From Glandiceps talaboti (Eukaryota > Hemichordata > Enteropneusta > Spengelidae): DNA of 64,000 bases. How positions within the stretch are numbered: position 1 is the first letter of the stretch; each line of letters starts with the position of its first letter. Below are positions 41,851 to 61,439 of this stretch, one piece after another. The translations under genes were made by a program, and so were the position numbers. A model generated the notes under the pieces. It saw nothing but the letters and a program-made list of their open reading frames with translations, was not told the origin of the DNA and searched no databases. The stretch is from assembly GCF_964340395.1 (NCBI RefSeq), contig NC_135570.1, positions 9,701,322 to 9,765,321 of the forward strand. The letters are read 5' to 3'.

Positions 41851-41851
41851 G
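41791..41851. repeat. (TAC)n microsatellite upstream of GST3
   Basis: About 20 TAC units at a site where the GST2 upstream region has none. Confidence 0.95.
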
Positions 41852-42192
41852 TTCTTTTGTGCGGTCTGATCTCACTTGTCGTGAAGGATATCTGCCATCT
41901 CTCCTCCCCCCCCCCACTGGGTTCTAACTTTCCCGCCAGTCTACTGCCCACTTAATATGAACAATTCTTATTTTGCAGTACGTATTTTCATTTGTAAAGT
42001 GCAAGATAACCAACACTTGATGATTATGATGCACAATTTATCACATTAGCTAAGAAAACAAAAACAAACAAACAAAATAGATCAGGTGTTTATAATGATT
42101 TACTACTCCCTACCAGGAAAACGTTTGTGCTATCCACTATACCAACAATTTATTTTGACATACACAATGTGCGCCCCTCCCCAACAATTCTA

Positions 42193-42562
42193 CAACAGCC
42201 GACATCAGAGCGTAGATGAACGGAATCTTTTACAAACAGGGAAAGTAAACAACTGAATTGGCTTAATAACACTTGACATAGCATGTTGGAACAGTACTTA
42301 TATACACCATGGTTTGATAAGAACAGTTTTATGGCCTCTTTATGTGTACAAGAAATGCCAGGGGAACTTGTAATTTGTCTGTGAATGTGAACTACTATGT
42401 AAAGTGGTCATACAACTATTCTTATCAAATGATGGAATGTAATACAAGTCTCTGTACTTCCAAAATGCTGTGCCAAGTGTTATTAACGAAATTGAGTTGT
42501 TTGCTTTGAAATTCCCTGTTTGTAACAGGTTCCGTTCGTCCACGCTCTAATGTCGGCAGTTG
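42193..42562. mobile_element. 370 bp TA-flanked inverted-repeat element upstream of GST3
   Basis: Orthologous in position to 36041-36415, with the same termini (CAACAGCCGACATCAGAGCG), TA flanks and about 100 bp arms. It was therefore present before GST2 and GST3 upstream regions separated. Confidence 0.8.
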
Positions 42563-42757
42563 TATGTTTCCACTCCCACTATATCAATATCAGGGGAATT
42601 CTCCGTCACAATTCTTCCCCTTCCCGCTACCGATCGAAAACAATAGTCCGTCCACTGAAAAATTGCGTTAGAATAGAACAGCTTCGTTTACTGCACCTAC
42701 TGACTGACTGAGAGGGCAGACACACATTGTGATGTATGTCAAGGCCACTCTTTACTT

Positions 42758-42795
42758 ATTTCATAGGTCACATGTCTGATCGTTGTGCAGTGTAT
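42758..42795 (+). promoter_or_regulatory. Conserved proximal block upstream of GST3
   Basis: Third copy of the block TTACTTATTTCATAGGTCAC / ATGTCTGATCGTTGTGCAGT, about 80 bp before the ATG. Confidence 0.4.
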
Positions 42796-42860
42796 TGCCG
42801 AGCCCGAACATAGATTTTGCCTTTGTGTCATCAGCACCTGGACACATAAAAAATATATGA

Positions 42861-48360
<5,500 letters not shown>

Positions 48361-48480
48361 AAATCATTGTCATCTGGGAATGGTATAACTTTCGTAAAAC
48401 AAAATGAGAGTCGGTGCAAACTTTAAGGTGGCTAATTTTGTTGGTTATTATCAATGTTTACACAATGATATCTGTTATTG

Positions 48481-48486
48481 AATAAA
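48481..48486 (+). terminator. AATAAA polyadenylation signal, GST3
   Basis: 121 bp after the stop codon, in the same TATTGAATAAAGTAAC context as GST1 and GST2. Confidence 0.75.
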
Positions 48487-48590
48487 GTAACTATATCAAA
48501 ATGTCAAAGGATAGTAGCAAGAGTATTACTGTAACATGATTATATACTTAAATATGTAAAATCTGCACTAGCTGCAACGTACGTACGCAC

Positions 48591-48676
48591 CCACACACAC
48601 ACACGCACACACACACACACACACACACTAACAGACAGACAGACAGACAGACAGACACACATACATACATACATAC

Positions 48677-48707
<31 letters not shown>

Positions 48708-48720
48708 TACAGACATACTT

Positions 48721-48752
<32 letters not shown>

Positions 48753-48802
48753 CATACATACATACATACATACATACATACATACATACATACATACATA
48801 CA
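48591..48802. repeat. (CA)n(CAGA)n(CATA)n microsatellite
   Basis: Compound repeat just downstream of GST3, occupying the side where GST1 and GST2 carry the minisatellite. Preceded by a GCACTAGCTGCAAC fragment (about 48567) that matches the end of the AAAGCTGCACTAG element. Confidence 0.9.
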
Positions 48803-52407
<3,605 letters not shown>

Positions 52408-52448
52408 AGAGTTATCAGCAGTTGATACTGTGTAGTTGGACTAGATTG

Positions 52449-52556
52449 ATACGTAACGTCCCTCCGCCCTCATCGGCCTCCCCTCTCCCGACGCGAGAGG
52501 TGGGGAGATTTATGATCGATGTGTGCGGAGGTCCTGTCACGGCGTAGCTTACATAT
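52449..52556 (+). mobile_element. CTGTAAG...CTTACAG MITE, copy 3 (GST4 3' region)
   Basis: TACGTAACGTCCCTCCGCCC, CATCGGCCTCCC, then GATGTGTGCGGAGGTCC and CGTAGCTTACA. It begins 42 bp after the GST4 stop codon and before the first AATAAA, so it would be transcribed as 3' UTR. Confidence 0.65.
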
Positions 52557-52646
52557 TATTGTAGTGGAAAAATGTTGAGTATGGAGGTCCGGGATGGCGG
52601 TATGACTGAATTAATTGCAATTGTTACACTGTATCACCGAAGTTAT

Positions 52647-52652
52647 AATAAA
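52647..52652 (+). terminator. Possible AATAAA polyadenylation signal, GST4
   Basis: First AATAAA after the GST4 stop codon, 240 bp downstream and beyond the MITE. Confidence 0.45.
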
Positions 52653-53146
52653 ATTTGCAAATATACTAGTATTCAAAAGTGTATTAGTGTTGTGTATGCA
52701 TTGGTTGAACTCCAAATTCTCACATATCTACCACTGCATGCAAGAATGACTGTTCATGGACGGCTCTGGGTTCACACTTTTAATAATAGTTAGTAATGAA
52801 ATTTCTACTCACAAAATATTTCTTGGAAGCCAATCCCAAATGTTCGTCAACGTCTCGTCAACATCGTCACAGACTGGTCAGGGGTGTACTTCAAGAGTAA
52901 CTTCATAGACGCAGGTTGGAGAAAGCCGTACGTAGTCACCAAAGGAAGCTGGACCACCCTAAACACAGGTATGCAGCTGCAGGCATATGAGATCCCAGCT
53001 GTTTCTCTGACGCTCGTGTCACGTGTCTCGAAGAGTGGCCACTGTAGTACACCCCTGATGACGATGCTCACGACCCACGGGACGTCAGCGAAAATTTGTG
53101 ATTTGCTTACAGGAAATATTTCATTACTAAATATTGTATTGTTATC

Positions 53147-53470
53147 GAAAGCAGCGCTAGCAGCTGTAACAGGCGATATTATAATTTCGATCGGACAACC
53201 AATAATATATCCCATATTGTCTATTTTATCTATTAGTAGTATAGTGATAAGTTGAAATTGTGATTCATTGGGGTGCTGATTTTTGGGTGTGGACCTAAAA
53301 ATAAATTTGATTGTATATATTGCACCACACTATGTTTACATGCATGTGATTCAATACGGTTCAGGATGTGCAATATTTCTAGTAAGTCATGATAGCTAAC
53401 AAAACCATAGACCCTACATGTTGACAAAACAGACACAAAAAATGTTCTAAAGGCCGCTAGTGCAGCTTTA
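53147..53470 (-). mobile_element. MITE-like element, AAAGCTGCACTAG family, copy 2
   Basis: On the minus strand it begins AAAGCTGCACTAGCGGC and ends CTGCTAGCGCTGCTTTC. Interior blocks match 5991-6350, including TGGTGCAATATATACAATC and a CACCCAAAAATCA segment. The overlapping open frames on both strands (about 52850-53255) partly run through this element. Confidence 0.65.
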
Positions 53471-53492
53471 CTAACTCTGTGGAGTGTGCGAG

Positions 53493-53623
<131 letters not shown>

Positions 53624-54301
53624 ATATGGCTATATGCGTTTTGATCTCACTGTTCACTGTATGTGGACAATGGTGAAAAAATAAAATGTAAACATAACAT
53701 TACATGGCACAGTCTGGGCTTACAAATTTAGAATGTAGATAACCTCACTGTTGTGAAAATGTGTCTTAAAAGCTAGACAGTAGAAGATGTGGAGTTACAG
53801 AAAATACACTTCACCTGAAAAATACCACGATACAAAATAGGAAGTCATAATCAAAGTTTGGTCAACATTTTATTATATGGTATCATCAAATACAGCTCTG
53901 TACAATATTACTGATAGACAATCACCAAATGGTTATTTTACAAGTTTCACTCATTTTGGGGAAAAATGTTCAACTGGATATATTTGAGATAAATATCAGG
54001 AAAATGTTGTTTGTCTAAAACAAACTTTGAAAGTGAAAATATGACACAATTTATATAAAATGTGTTCATGAGAACAACGACTACCTTTGAAATATTATAT
54101 ACAAGAGTCTTTAACTTTTATTTTATTTTTTTATCTTGGAAACTAAGCAAGGCACCTGGAAAATAGTATTATCACTTAAAATGTTCTTAAGACACAAGAA
54201 TAGCTAAAAATCTGTATTTGTGTTTAGAATTGTTTGAGAAAACCATGATTTTTGCTGTAAAGTTGTGAAGTGCAGCCAATCAACTGATGATATCTGGCAG
54301 T

Positions 54302-57300
54302 CTAATTTGGTTCTACAACTGAATAGGGTTCATTGATCCTTGGTTTGTTGGGGTTGTTTGCAAGCATCCAGTCAGCAAGCCACGTCTGTATAAAACAAAC
54401 ATAATATCAGGATTAGATTTCAACTGCAAACAAAATATTACATACAACCAAAATGATTGTGTTCTTGCTCAGACATCACCGTATGTGGTAGTCATGAACT
54501 GAGAGTGGTCATTGTAATAAAACTGTTACTGAACTATGTACAAACAGCTGACGAAGATGGCACAAGTCGGCAAAAACATATGCTCTGAGTTCAGAACTAG
54601 GTACAATACTAACTTGAGTAATACGTTGCCATGAAGACAAGTTATACAAGAAGCATTGAAATTATGAATTAGTTATAGACGTACACTGTATGGTCTATAC
54701 AGTTTTACACCTTTCCAGCATTTCCAATTCTCTACACAGCACTTTTACACTTGATTATAACATATACTAGAAACCTGTTCAATGATTTTCTTGGCTAAAA
54801 GTACTACAATACTGCCTTGTGTAAACACACTAAAAATCATGAACATCAGGTTCTTCCACTGTATATGCCAATCTGCTGACATGGACTTACACTGAACAAT
54901 GAATGACGAACAAGTTTCAACTGTTCTTTCTTGACATCATCACATGCAATGTATGTGATGTTATAAAATCATACAATTACTTCCCAGAACCCAAAGTTTA
55001 CAAAGATGTCTTCTTTTTCATGGAGTGGTTCTCCTCTTTAAAGTTTAATGTATTTTTAAAAGAAAACCAAGCCTGTTTGTTTGTTTGTTTGTTTGTTTGT
55101 TCAATAAGTAACTTACTCCATCACAACTGTTATAGTTTTGTAGTGCAAGTACTTACTATGGGATCCGCTGGTTTCTGTTTACATAATTCAGTCAAACCCT
55201 TCAAAAGTGTTGGATTGACCATTTTGGAAAGATAATCTTTAGCTGCTTGTCCAGCTGGAATTGGTTCCACAATACCTATAGAGAGGAGATAGAGAGATGC
55301 CCTTAGTGGAGTACATGTATTGTAAGGAATATCTGTAGAGAGAGATACCCTTAGTGGAGTACATGTATTGTAAGGAATATCTGTAGAGAGGAGATAGAGA
55401 GATACCCTTAGTTTGAGTACATGTATTGTAAGGAATCACAATACCTGTAAAGATGGAATAGAGAGATGCCCTTAGAAGGTGCACATGTATTGTAAGGAAA
55501 TTCTGAATACTTGTACAGAGGAGATAGAGAGATACCCTTAGTTGGTGTACATGTATTGTAAAGAATCACATAGTTAATTGTACAATTACCCATAGTTTGT
55601 ATGATGTCAAACCATAGACCATCCACCCATTGAAGGTCTATGGCCAAACAGAGTTATACAAAGTTTACTATAATCAAATAGACAAACTGGGAGGTTGAAG
55701 TAGAAGTGGATATTTTCAAATAATTAGCTTCTAACATGTTAGTGTGTAGTTGATAATATGTTTTAACAAGATTAAAATGTGAATGATATCAACTCATGTT
55801 CAAGATTTGGTGTTTGTAGAGAAATATCCGCCTGTGAAGATTTGGTGTTTGCAGAGAACTCATAAATTCCTATCTAAATGGCACCTGAACTTTAGGGCAA
55901 AGTGTATTGTAACAATTTTCCTGTCTTTCATAATAATCAAGCTGCAAAAACTATAATAACAAGATTATCTGCATTGTGTTACTTTACAAGTCTGAATCAA
56001 CAAATTTCATGATGAAAGTCAGGTCTAGACTATTATACAACATAGAGCAAAGAGACCTGGCTTAGGTAATATTATCTGAAGAAGGTATATGAACAATAGC
56101 TTCTCGACATACTAAGACAAGGTAAGTCCAGGGCTGTAAGTATACAAAAAACTACAAATTAGGAAAAACAAGATGAGCAATCAACTTACTGTCAGGAAAG
56201 AGAAATCTGATTTCTCTTTCTGCACTGGAATAACTGTCACTACCATGGACTGCATTTCGTTGGTCATCTGTGCCGTACAATGCCCGAATACTGAGATAAA
56301 GATAAAAAGAAATGTTGTAGTTAGTATCTGATGCAGACAATATTGAACATTGTGATAAATTTGGGATATCTGTACATTGTAGTTTCAAACACATTAGTAC
56401 GGTATTACAAAAATACTTAACTTTTTCCTGTAATGTACTCTGTACATTGTAATACATGTTTCTTTGTGATTCACATATAACTTATAGGCATATGGGTGTG
56501 TAAGGGGGGGGGGGGGGCATGTGTGTGTGTAAGTGGGTGGAAGGGGTGCTAAAACAAACACTTTGGACTGATCATGGGCTGCAAAAATTGAAAATCTAAA
56601 ATTTTCAACATCCATTTTGACGCATTTCATTTCTAGTTGACTCTTGTCATGTACCAAGATAATAGTTCAACTTCATAGAATTGATATGATTTAGTCCCCA
56701 TATGATATATAAGTGGTATATACTGTCTATAACTGGTATAAGGGTATGTAAATACCATATATGGGTATTGATTCCAATGCAATTCAATGGGCAGCATGCA
56801 CATCAATCACTGGGCAATAAAAAATTCTGTATCACGTCCCAGCACACTTTGCCCAAATATGGCAAGTGGCATGCTCATCGATATCCCAATTTGGTTTTGT
56901 TAATTTCTTCACTATTTTTTACGTTTTTTTGCAAATAAAATAATATTTCACTGCCAATTTATGTGATTATGTGATTCAAGTGATGTTTCCATGCCACTAC
57001 ATGGGGTATATGATAACATCTTTATAGCCTGGATATGGGTTTTGCAGACCTCATTAGTACGGCTTATGGGTTCTCCTAAAGTCAGGCCCTTTCTGTTGTA
57101 CAACCTCGGTCCACAAGCCCATATCAGGGCCAAACAGATTAAAGACAGACACATGCAGGCAGTCAAACAGACATCCATCCATTGGGACAGCAACACAAAA
57201 ACAAATATCAACAAATCTATCATAAGACATGTACTCACCTATCAGGATGTGTCTCCCTGGCTTTTAATGTGTTAGTGGGTCCAATTAAATCCCTCCAGTA

Positions 57301-59113
57301 AGATATTGAGCATTCTCTGGCTAAGACCATGGCTACTATTGGTCCACTGCTCATGTAGGCAACAAGGCTGGGGAAAAACATTTTACCATAATGTTCGGCG
57401 TAAAAGTCACTAGTCTGTTCAGGAGTTAGATGTACTCTCCTTTTCTGTAATGAAAAACAAATAATACACATGAAACACAAAGATGAATGAAAACTGACAC
57501 AGAATATTCTGTAATGCTTTGACATATCTTTTGTTCTTGTTTTGTGTCAATATAAAATGCAGGGTTTTCCACAAATTTGTGTGCTAATTTACATATTGAT
57601 TTGCAGATATTTTGCATATGATTTGCATATTGTATAGTGTACCAGTTGTTGGAATATGGGAACTCATTTTACAATGAAATTAAATTATTTAAAGTTTTTT
57701 TTTGAGATTTCAGATCATTAATGCCAGGTCAACAATTTGAATTTCCAACAATAAAAATACTGGAACTTGAGGGTGAAATTTATTTGATCTATCAGTCTTC
57801 TTCAATATACTACTCAGTACTATTACTACAATATGGGGACTAAATGAGTATGACATTGTATGTGTACATTTGTAGTAGCCCTTGATGTTTCTGTCCTGTG
57901 CAGTGCGCCCTCTAAGTCTAATGATACTTTGATAGCCAAATTTTGTTGTTGCGAGTCAAAATGAGGAAAACTGGGATTTCTTGTGAGTCACTACATAGTA
58001 AGAGATAGAGGAACACTAAATTTTGGTGCATCACTGGAAATTATGTGTGCCAGTGGTACATGTATGTCAAATTGGCTTAGAGGGCACACTGGCACTGTTT
58101 AATGTATGTTGTAACTACTTAAGTTATTTGGATCTTTCATGTTGATTATTTCCTGTGATAGAGTGTTCCGATCGCCAATTGTACATGGAACTTATGAGTA
58201 TATGTGCATGCCAGATGTTGATTGAAGCTATTTCAGTGAGTGCTGGGTTTGTCTTGCATTGGTGACAGGTAGTTTTGTACTTGCAGAGCCCCCTATGGCT
58301 TTGTTAAAAATGCTGAGGTGAGATATCGTTGACAAGTTTTCCCATTCAAATTCGTTCTTTTCTGTCTCACTCTCCACCTATCATCTATGTTGGAGAGAAA
58401 CTTTCTCTCCACTGTCTATTTGTTTTCCAGTTGTAGTTCTTGTAAACTTGGATGTTTGAGTGTTTATATGAACACAAGACGATGAGTCTCGAATCGCGTG
58501 TTGAGTGTTGTGATTATTAGTAATAATACTAATAGTACACCATGGATGATGGAGGTATACTTTCCCCTTATAGTATACTTCCATGGTTACATAGTTACAC
58601 TGATACTACACACATTGAAAGGGATACACCATGGAAGTATCACCCACGTGATACTTCCATGAATATAGAGTGATCTTCGTAGCACTTGTACTTACTAGTA
58701 GAATGTCTATTAGAGTGACATGTTATCATAATTCACATAATAACAAAGTAATCGTAGCTTATCAAAAATTCTGAAGGCAGTGTCGGTTTTGGTACTCTAA
58801 CGTGCTGACTTCTTGCTCTCAATTATCAAAATATATGAGTAGAAAAAAACTAAGTGAAACAGCACCATGAACGAATACAGCTTTTCACTGTGAAACATAA
58901 AACATGAACATTTTCAACGCCATAATTATTGATCACAAAGACAAAAAAGTACAGATCTGAGCTTACCTGTAAAACTGTGAATCCCGATCTCAGGATAATT
59001 TCTTCAATTTCGTCAGCTTTGTCGACGCAGTCTGGCTTGATTATAGCTAACGTACGCTCGACAAAGATCTGAGGTGGATCCATGGACACTGTTTCTGTTT
59101 CTACTTCAGGCAT
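54302..59113 (-). CDS. NME5: NME5, nucleoside diphosphate kinase homologue 5
   Basis: Five minus-strand exons, 58967-59113, 57239-57444, 56190-56290, 55157-55275 and 54302-54385, with phases 0,2,1,0, encode 218 residues, close to the usual NME5 length of about 212. The NDK-like domain runs from ERTLAIIKPDCVDKADEIEE through FPSLVAYMSSGPIVAMVLAR to NAVHGSDSYSSAEREI, with the active-site-type His133. A C-terminal Dpy-30-like segment (KPADPITWLADWMLANNPNK) is characteristic of NME5. The family is associated with radial spokes and motile cilia (Chlamydomonas RSP23 relation) rather than bulk nucleotide metabolism. An RFX-type X-box candidate lies 81-94 bp upstream of the ATG. Intron 3 ends in a minisatellite that includes the exon 4 acceptor. 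The exon junctions, length and motifs all agree. Confidence 0.95.
55275..55570. repeat. NME5: ~55-65 bp minisatellite across the NME5 exon 4 acceptor
   Basis: About five imperfect tandem units share AGAGAGAT(G/A)CCCTTAG, GTACATGTATTGTAAGGAA and an (A/T)CTGTAGAGAGG-like start. On the minus strand each unit carries a TCTCCTCT-type pyrimidine tract ending in CTACAG or CTATAG, so acceptor-like sites are repeated. The true acceptor (ATAG, 55276-55277) is the copy nearest the exon. Confidence 0.75.
57901..58091. mobile_element. 191 bp MITE with CAGTG(C/T)GCCCTCTAAG ends
   Basis: The left end CAGTGCGCCCTCTAAGTC and right end GGCTTAGAGGGCACACTG are inverted repeats. It lies in NME5 intron 1. A third copy of the terminus, CTTAGAGGGCGCACTG, occurs at about 59629-59644. 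No coding capacity. Confidence 0.7.
58541..58585. repeat. ATGGAAGTATAC hairpin, copy 3
   Basis: CATGGATGATGGAGGTATAC pairs with GTATACTTCCATGG across a 15-base spacer. Same core as hairpin copies 1, 2 and 4. Confidence 0.55.
58630..58661. repeat. CATGGAAGTATCAC hairpin, copy 4
   Basis: A perfect 14 bp inverted repeat with a 4-base centre: CATGGAAGTATCAC, CCAC, GTGATACTTCCATG. The centre creates a CACGTG E-box. Lies 45 bp from copy 3 in NME5 intron 1. Confidence 0.7.
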
Positions 59114-59193
59114 CTTCGCTGAAACTGTAAGATCTTGTTCGATATTGTGAGACAAATACGACTACTGCTTTTCTGACCCTGTTGCTACGTTAC

Positions 59194-59207
59194 GTTGTTT
59201 TGGTAAC
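59194..59207 (-). promoter_or_regulatory. Candidate RFX X-box upstream of NME5
   Basis: GTTGTTTTGGTAAC fits the X-box layout RYYNYY-N2-RRNRAC and lies 81-94 bp upstream of the NME5 ATG. RFX factors are known activators of ciliary genes, so position and target agree. A second half-site-like GTTGCTACG sits at 59181. Motif match only. Confidence 0.45.
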
Positions 59208-59939
59208 ACCGCGCAGACCTCTGCGCATATAGGCCGCCCTCTAGAGTTGAACTTGTATCATTTCGAATACTTTGTTTTACACTCCTCGTACACGACCGAA
59301 CACAACCGTAAATGTAAAGTTTTTGTGTCACCAGAATATATGTTCCGCATATCGGCGTTAAAACATGTCATAAATTAATGTAACTACTTTAGTTTAATTC
59401 TTGCTAAAATGTAAAAGACAAAGGTATGCACGTATGGTATCAAGATTCGAGTTGAAAGAATACTTGGCATGGATTTGTAAAGATCTCAGATAAAACTGCC
59501 ACCAAACAAGTTGATTTAAACCACTAAATATTTAAGCTGACGTGAAGACCTGGTAGCACACAAATATTGGTCTGTCCTGTTCTAACATATCTAATAATTG
59601 CATGAACAGCAGTGATGAGTCAAACAAACTTAGAGGGCGCACTGCTTTATGTTGCACTCTAGTAAGGGGTAGGAGAACATCAGTTTGTTACACCACAAGA
59701 TTTTGTTGTGTTAAATTGTCTAAGAAGGCAAGTAACAATTTAGTAAGTCAAAAAAATTCTTGAAAGTGAATACCAAATTTTTGCCGACACCTCGTCAGCA
59801 TTGTCAGGGGTGTACTAGAATGGGCTATAAGAATTTAGTTTTTTATCCTACATCAAATTATTGATCTCATCCCTTAGAGGGCACAAGAATAACAAAATAC
59901 AGTAAGATATTATAGGTGAACACCAAATTGTGTTAGACC

Positions 59940-60180
59940 ATGCTAATATTTATTTATCGGGTAACCAACAGGGGCTAGTCCCATTCATAGGCTCCTTTGG
60001 TTCAGTGTTAGTGCAGGAGGAAACCGGAGTACCCGGGGAAAACCTGCTTTGTACGGTAGAGTCAAACTGAACTACACTCTTCTTACTTACAGTGTGGTAA
60101 ATTTAATCAAACCCTGAATGGGTTCGAACCCCGACCACAGTGGTAAGAGGCAAGTGGTTTAATACTAAGACATACATATA
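59940..60180 (+). mobile_element. SINE-like dispersed repeat
   Basis: Contains GGAGGAAACCGGAGTACCCG and GGAAAACCTGC, a core I associate with interspersed repeats of marine invertebrates, followed by TGGGTTCGAACCCCGACCAC. The latter matches the tRNA B-box GGTTCGANNCC. No complete tRNA cloverleaf is seen, so it is not called a tRNA gene. Confidence 0.45.
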
Positions 60181-61439
60181 AACTCATGTTTCACACATAA
60201 AATGACAGTTGTACAGGTTTTTTTTACAAATTTTTGGTGTATTTATTATGTTCCAAATACATATACCTGGTGCATCTTGTGATGTACATTGCAAGAGTTG
60301 AACAGATGTTTTAAATGCATTCACAATTTCATGTAAAGTTCTGATCAGTCTACACCTGGCTCACTGAATATCTGTAATCACAGACAAGTAAGCCTGTCTC
60401 TGCTGTAATTTACCAAATTATTACCACGGTGTTTGACTAGTGTCCAAACTGGATACCATTTTTTACCATATATTTGTTTATCAAACAACTGCATTACATT
60501 ATGAAAATCGTCAAGAATAATCAAATTTACACCGTCTTGTCAAAATATCTTGATTTCACTTCAACAAAATAATCAATTTTACATCAATTGCATCATTAAT
60601 ATAAAACAAATTACCAAAAATACAGACATGAGTTGTGTGAATCAAAGTCTTACTCTCAAGAAACAAAACTTAACAAAATACTGACACATATTTCCAAAAT
60701 CTTATCAAAAAAAGTTTCTGAGTCACAAAACCAGAGTAGCAGCAAGTTTAGACTGTAAGATATGTTGTGTCGCTCCATGCTCATCGGTTGACTGATGTGT
60801 GAGGGCGCCCTGTTATGGTGTACCTAATTACAGATGAGAGAGAGGGGTTGACTGATGTGTGAGGGTGCCCTGTCATGCTGTACCTTACAGACTACAGTAA
60901 GTTCTGTCTTTTGAGTTTTTTATTCTCCTTTGCAGCACACCATAGTTGTTGTTTTAGTGAACAACAAACCATTATGTTTTAAGGTTCAACTGATTTTGTT
61001 CTTAAAATAGAGGCTTAAAATTGTACAAACCTGCTGGTGCTGGTGGGCAACATACATTTTATATTTAGCCAAGGATAATAACACTTGTAAAACACTATTC
61101 TCAAGGAAATCAACAGTCTCAATTTATCTTTAGCTGCATTTTTTTTCATGGACAACTCCACATACATTCTAAATGCTTACTACTTTGGCCTTTCATACTT
61201 CATTTTAATGGATATATATCTACTATGGTTTGCATTGTGACAACATTGTAAATTAGTCTAAGGTGACAAAATAATCAATCAAATAAATGTTTACAATCTA
61301 GGTTAGTTTATTTAAAAAAAGAAACATTTTTTAAATGTTTTTGGTGCTTGGATTACAAATTGATACTATCTTAGCTTAGAGGGTAGTATTTGTAATTGAT
61401 GTTTGATGTATAAGGGTTCATCCCTTGTTATTTGATAAT
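60181..61439 (-). other. 3' UTR and downstream region of the prosaposin-like gene
   Basis: Long AT-rich non-coding stretch after the stop on the minus strand. TTTATT at 60242-60247 (AATAAA on the minus strand) could end the transcript. A CTGTAAG element lies inside it at 60752-60896. Confidence 0.5.
60752..60896 (+). mobile_element. CTGTAAG...CTTACAG MITE, copy 4, internally duplicated
   Basis: Begins CTGTAAGATATGTTGTGTCG and ends GCTGTACCTTACAGACTA. The GTTGACTGATGTGTGAGGG(C/T)GCCCTGT half is present twice about 63 bp apart, unlike the other three copies. Confidence 0.65.

Noticed and set aside
52847-53255. Overlapping ~120-codon frames on both strands downstream of GST4
   Set aside because: The distal part is the AAAGCTGCACTAG element; neither translation shows a family motif. 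A short repeated GTCAGGGGTGTACT string nearby suggests further repeat sequence.
60120-60145. tRNA gene suggested by GGGTTCGAACCCC
   Set aside because: Only a B-box-like segment is present; no acceptor stem or anticodon arm can be folded around it. Treated as part of a SINE-like repeat.
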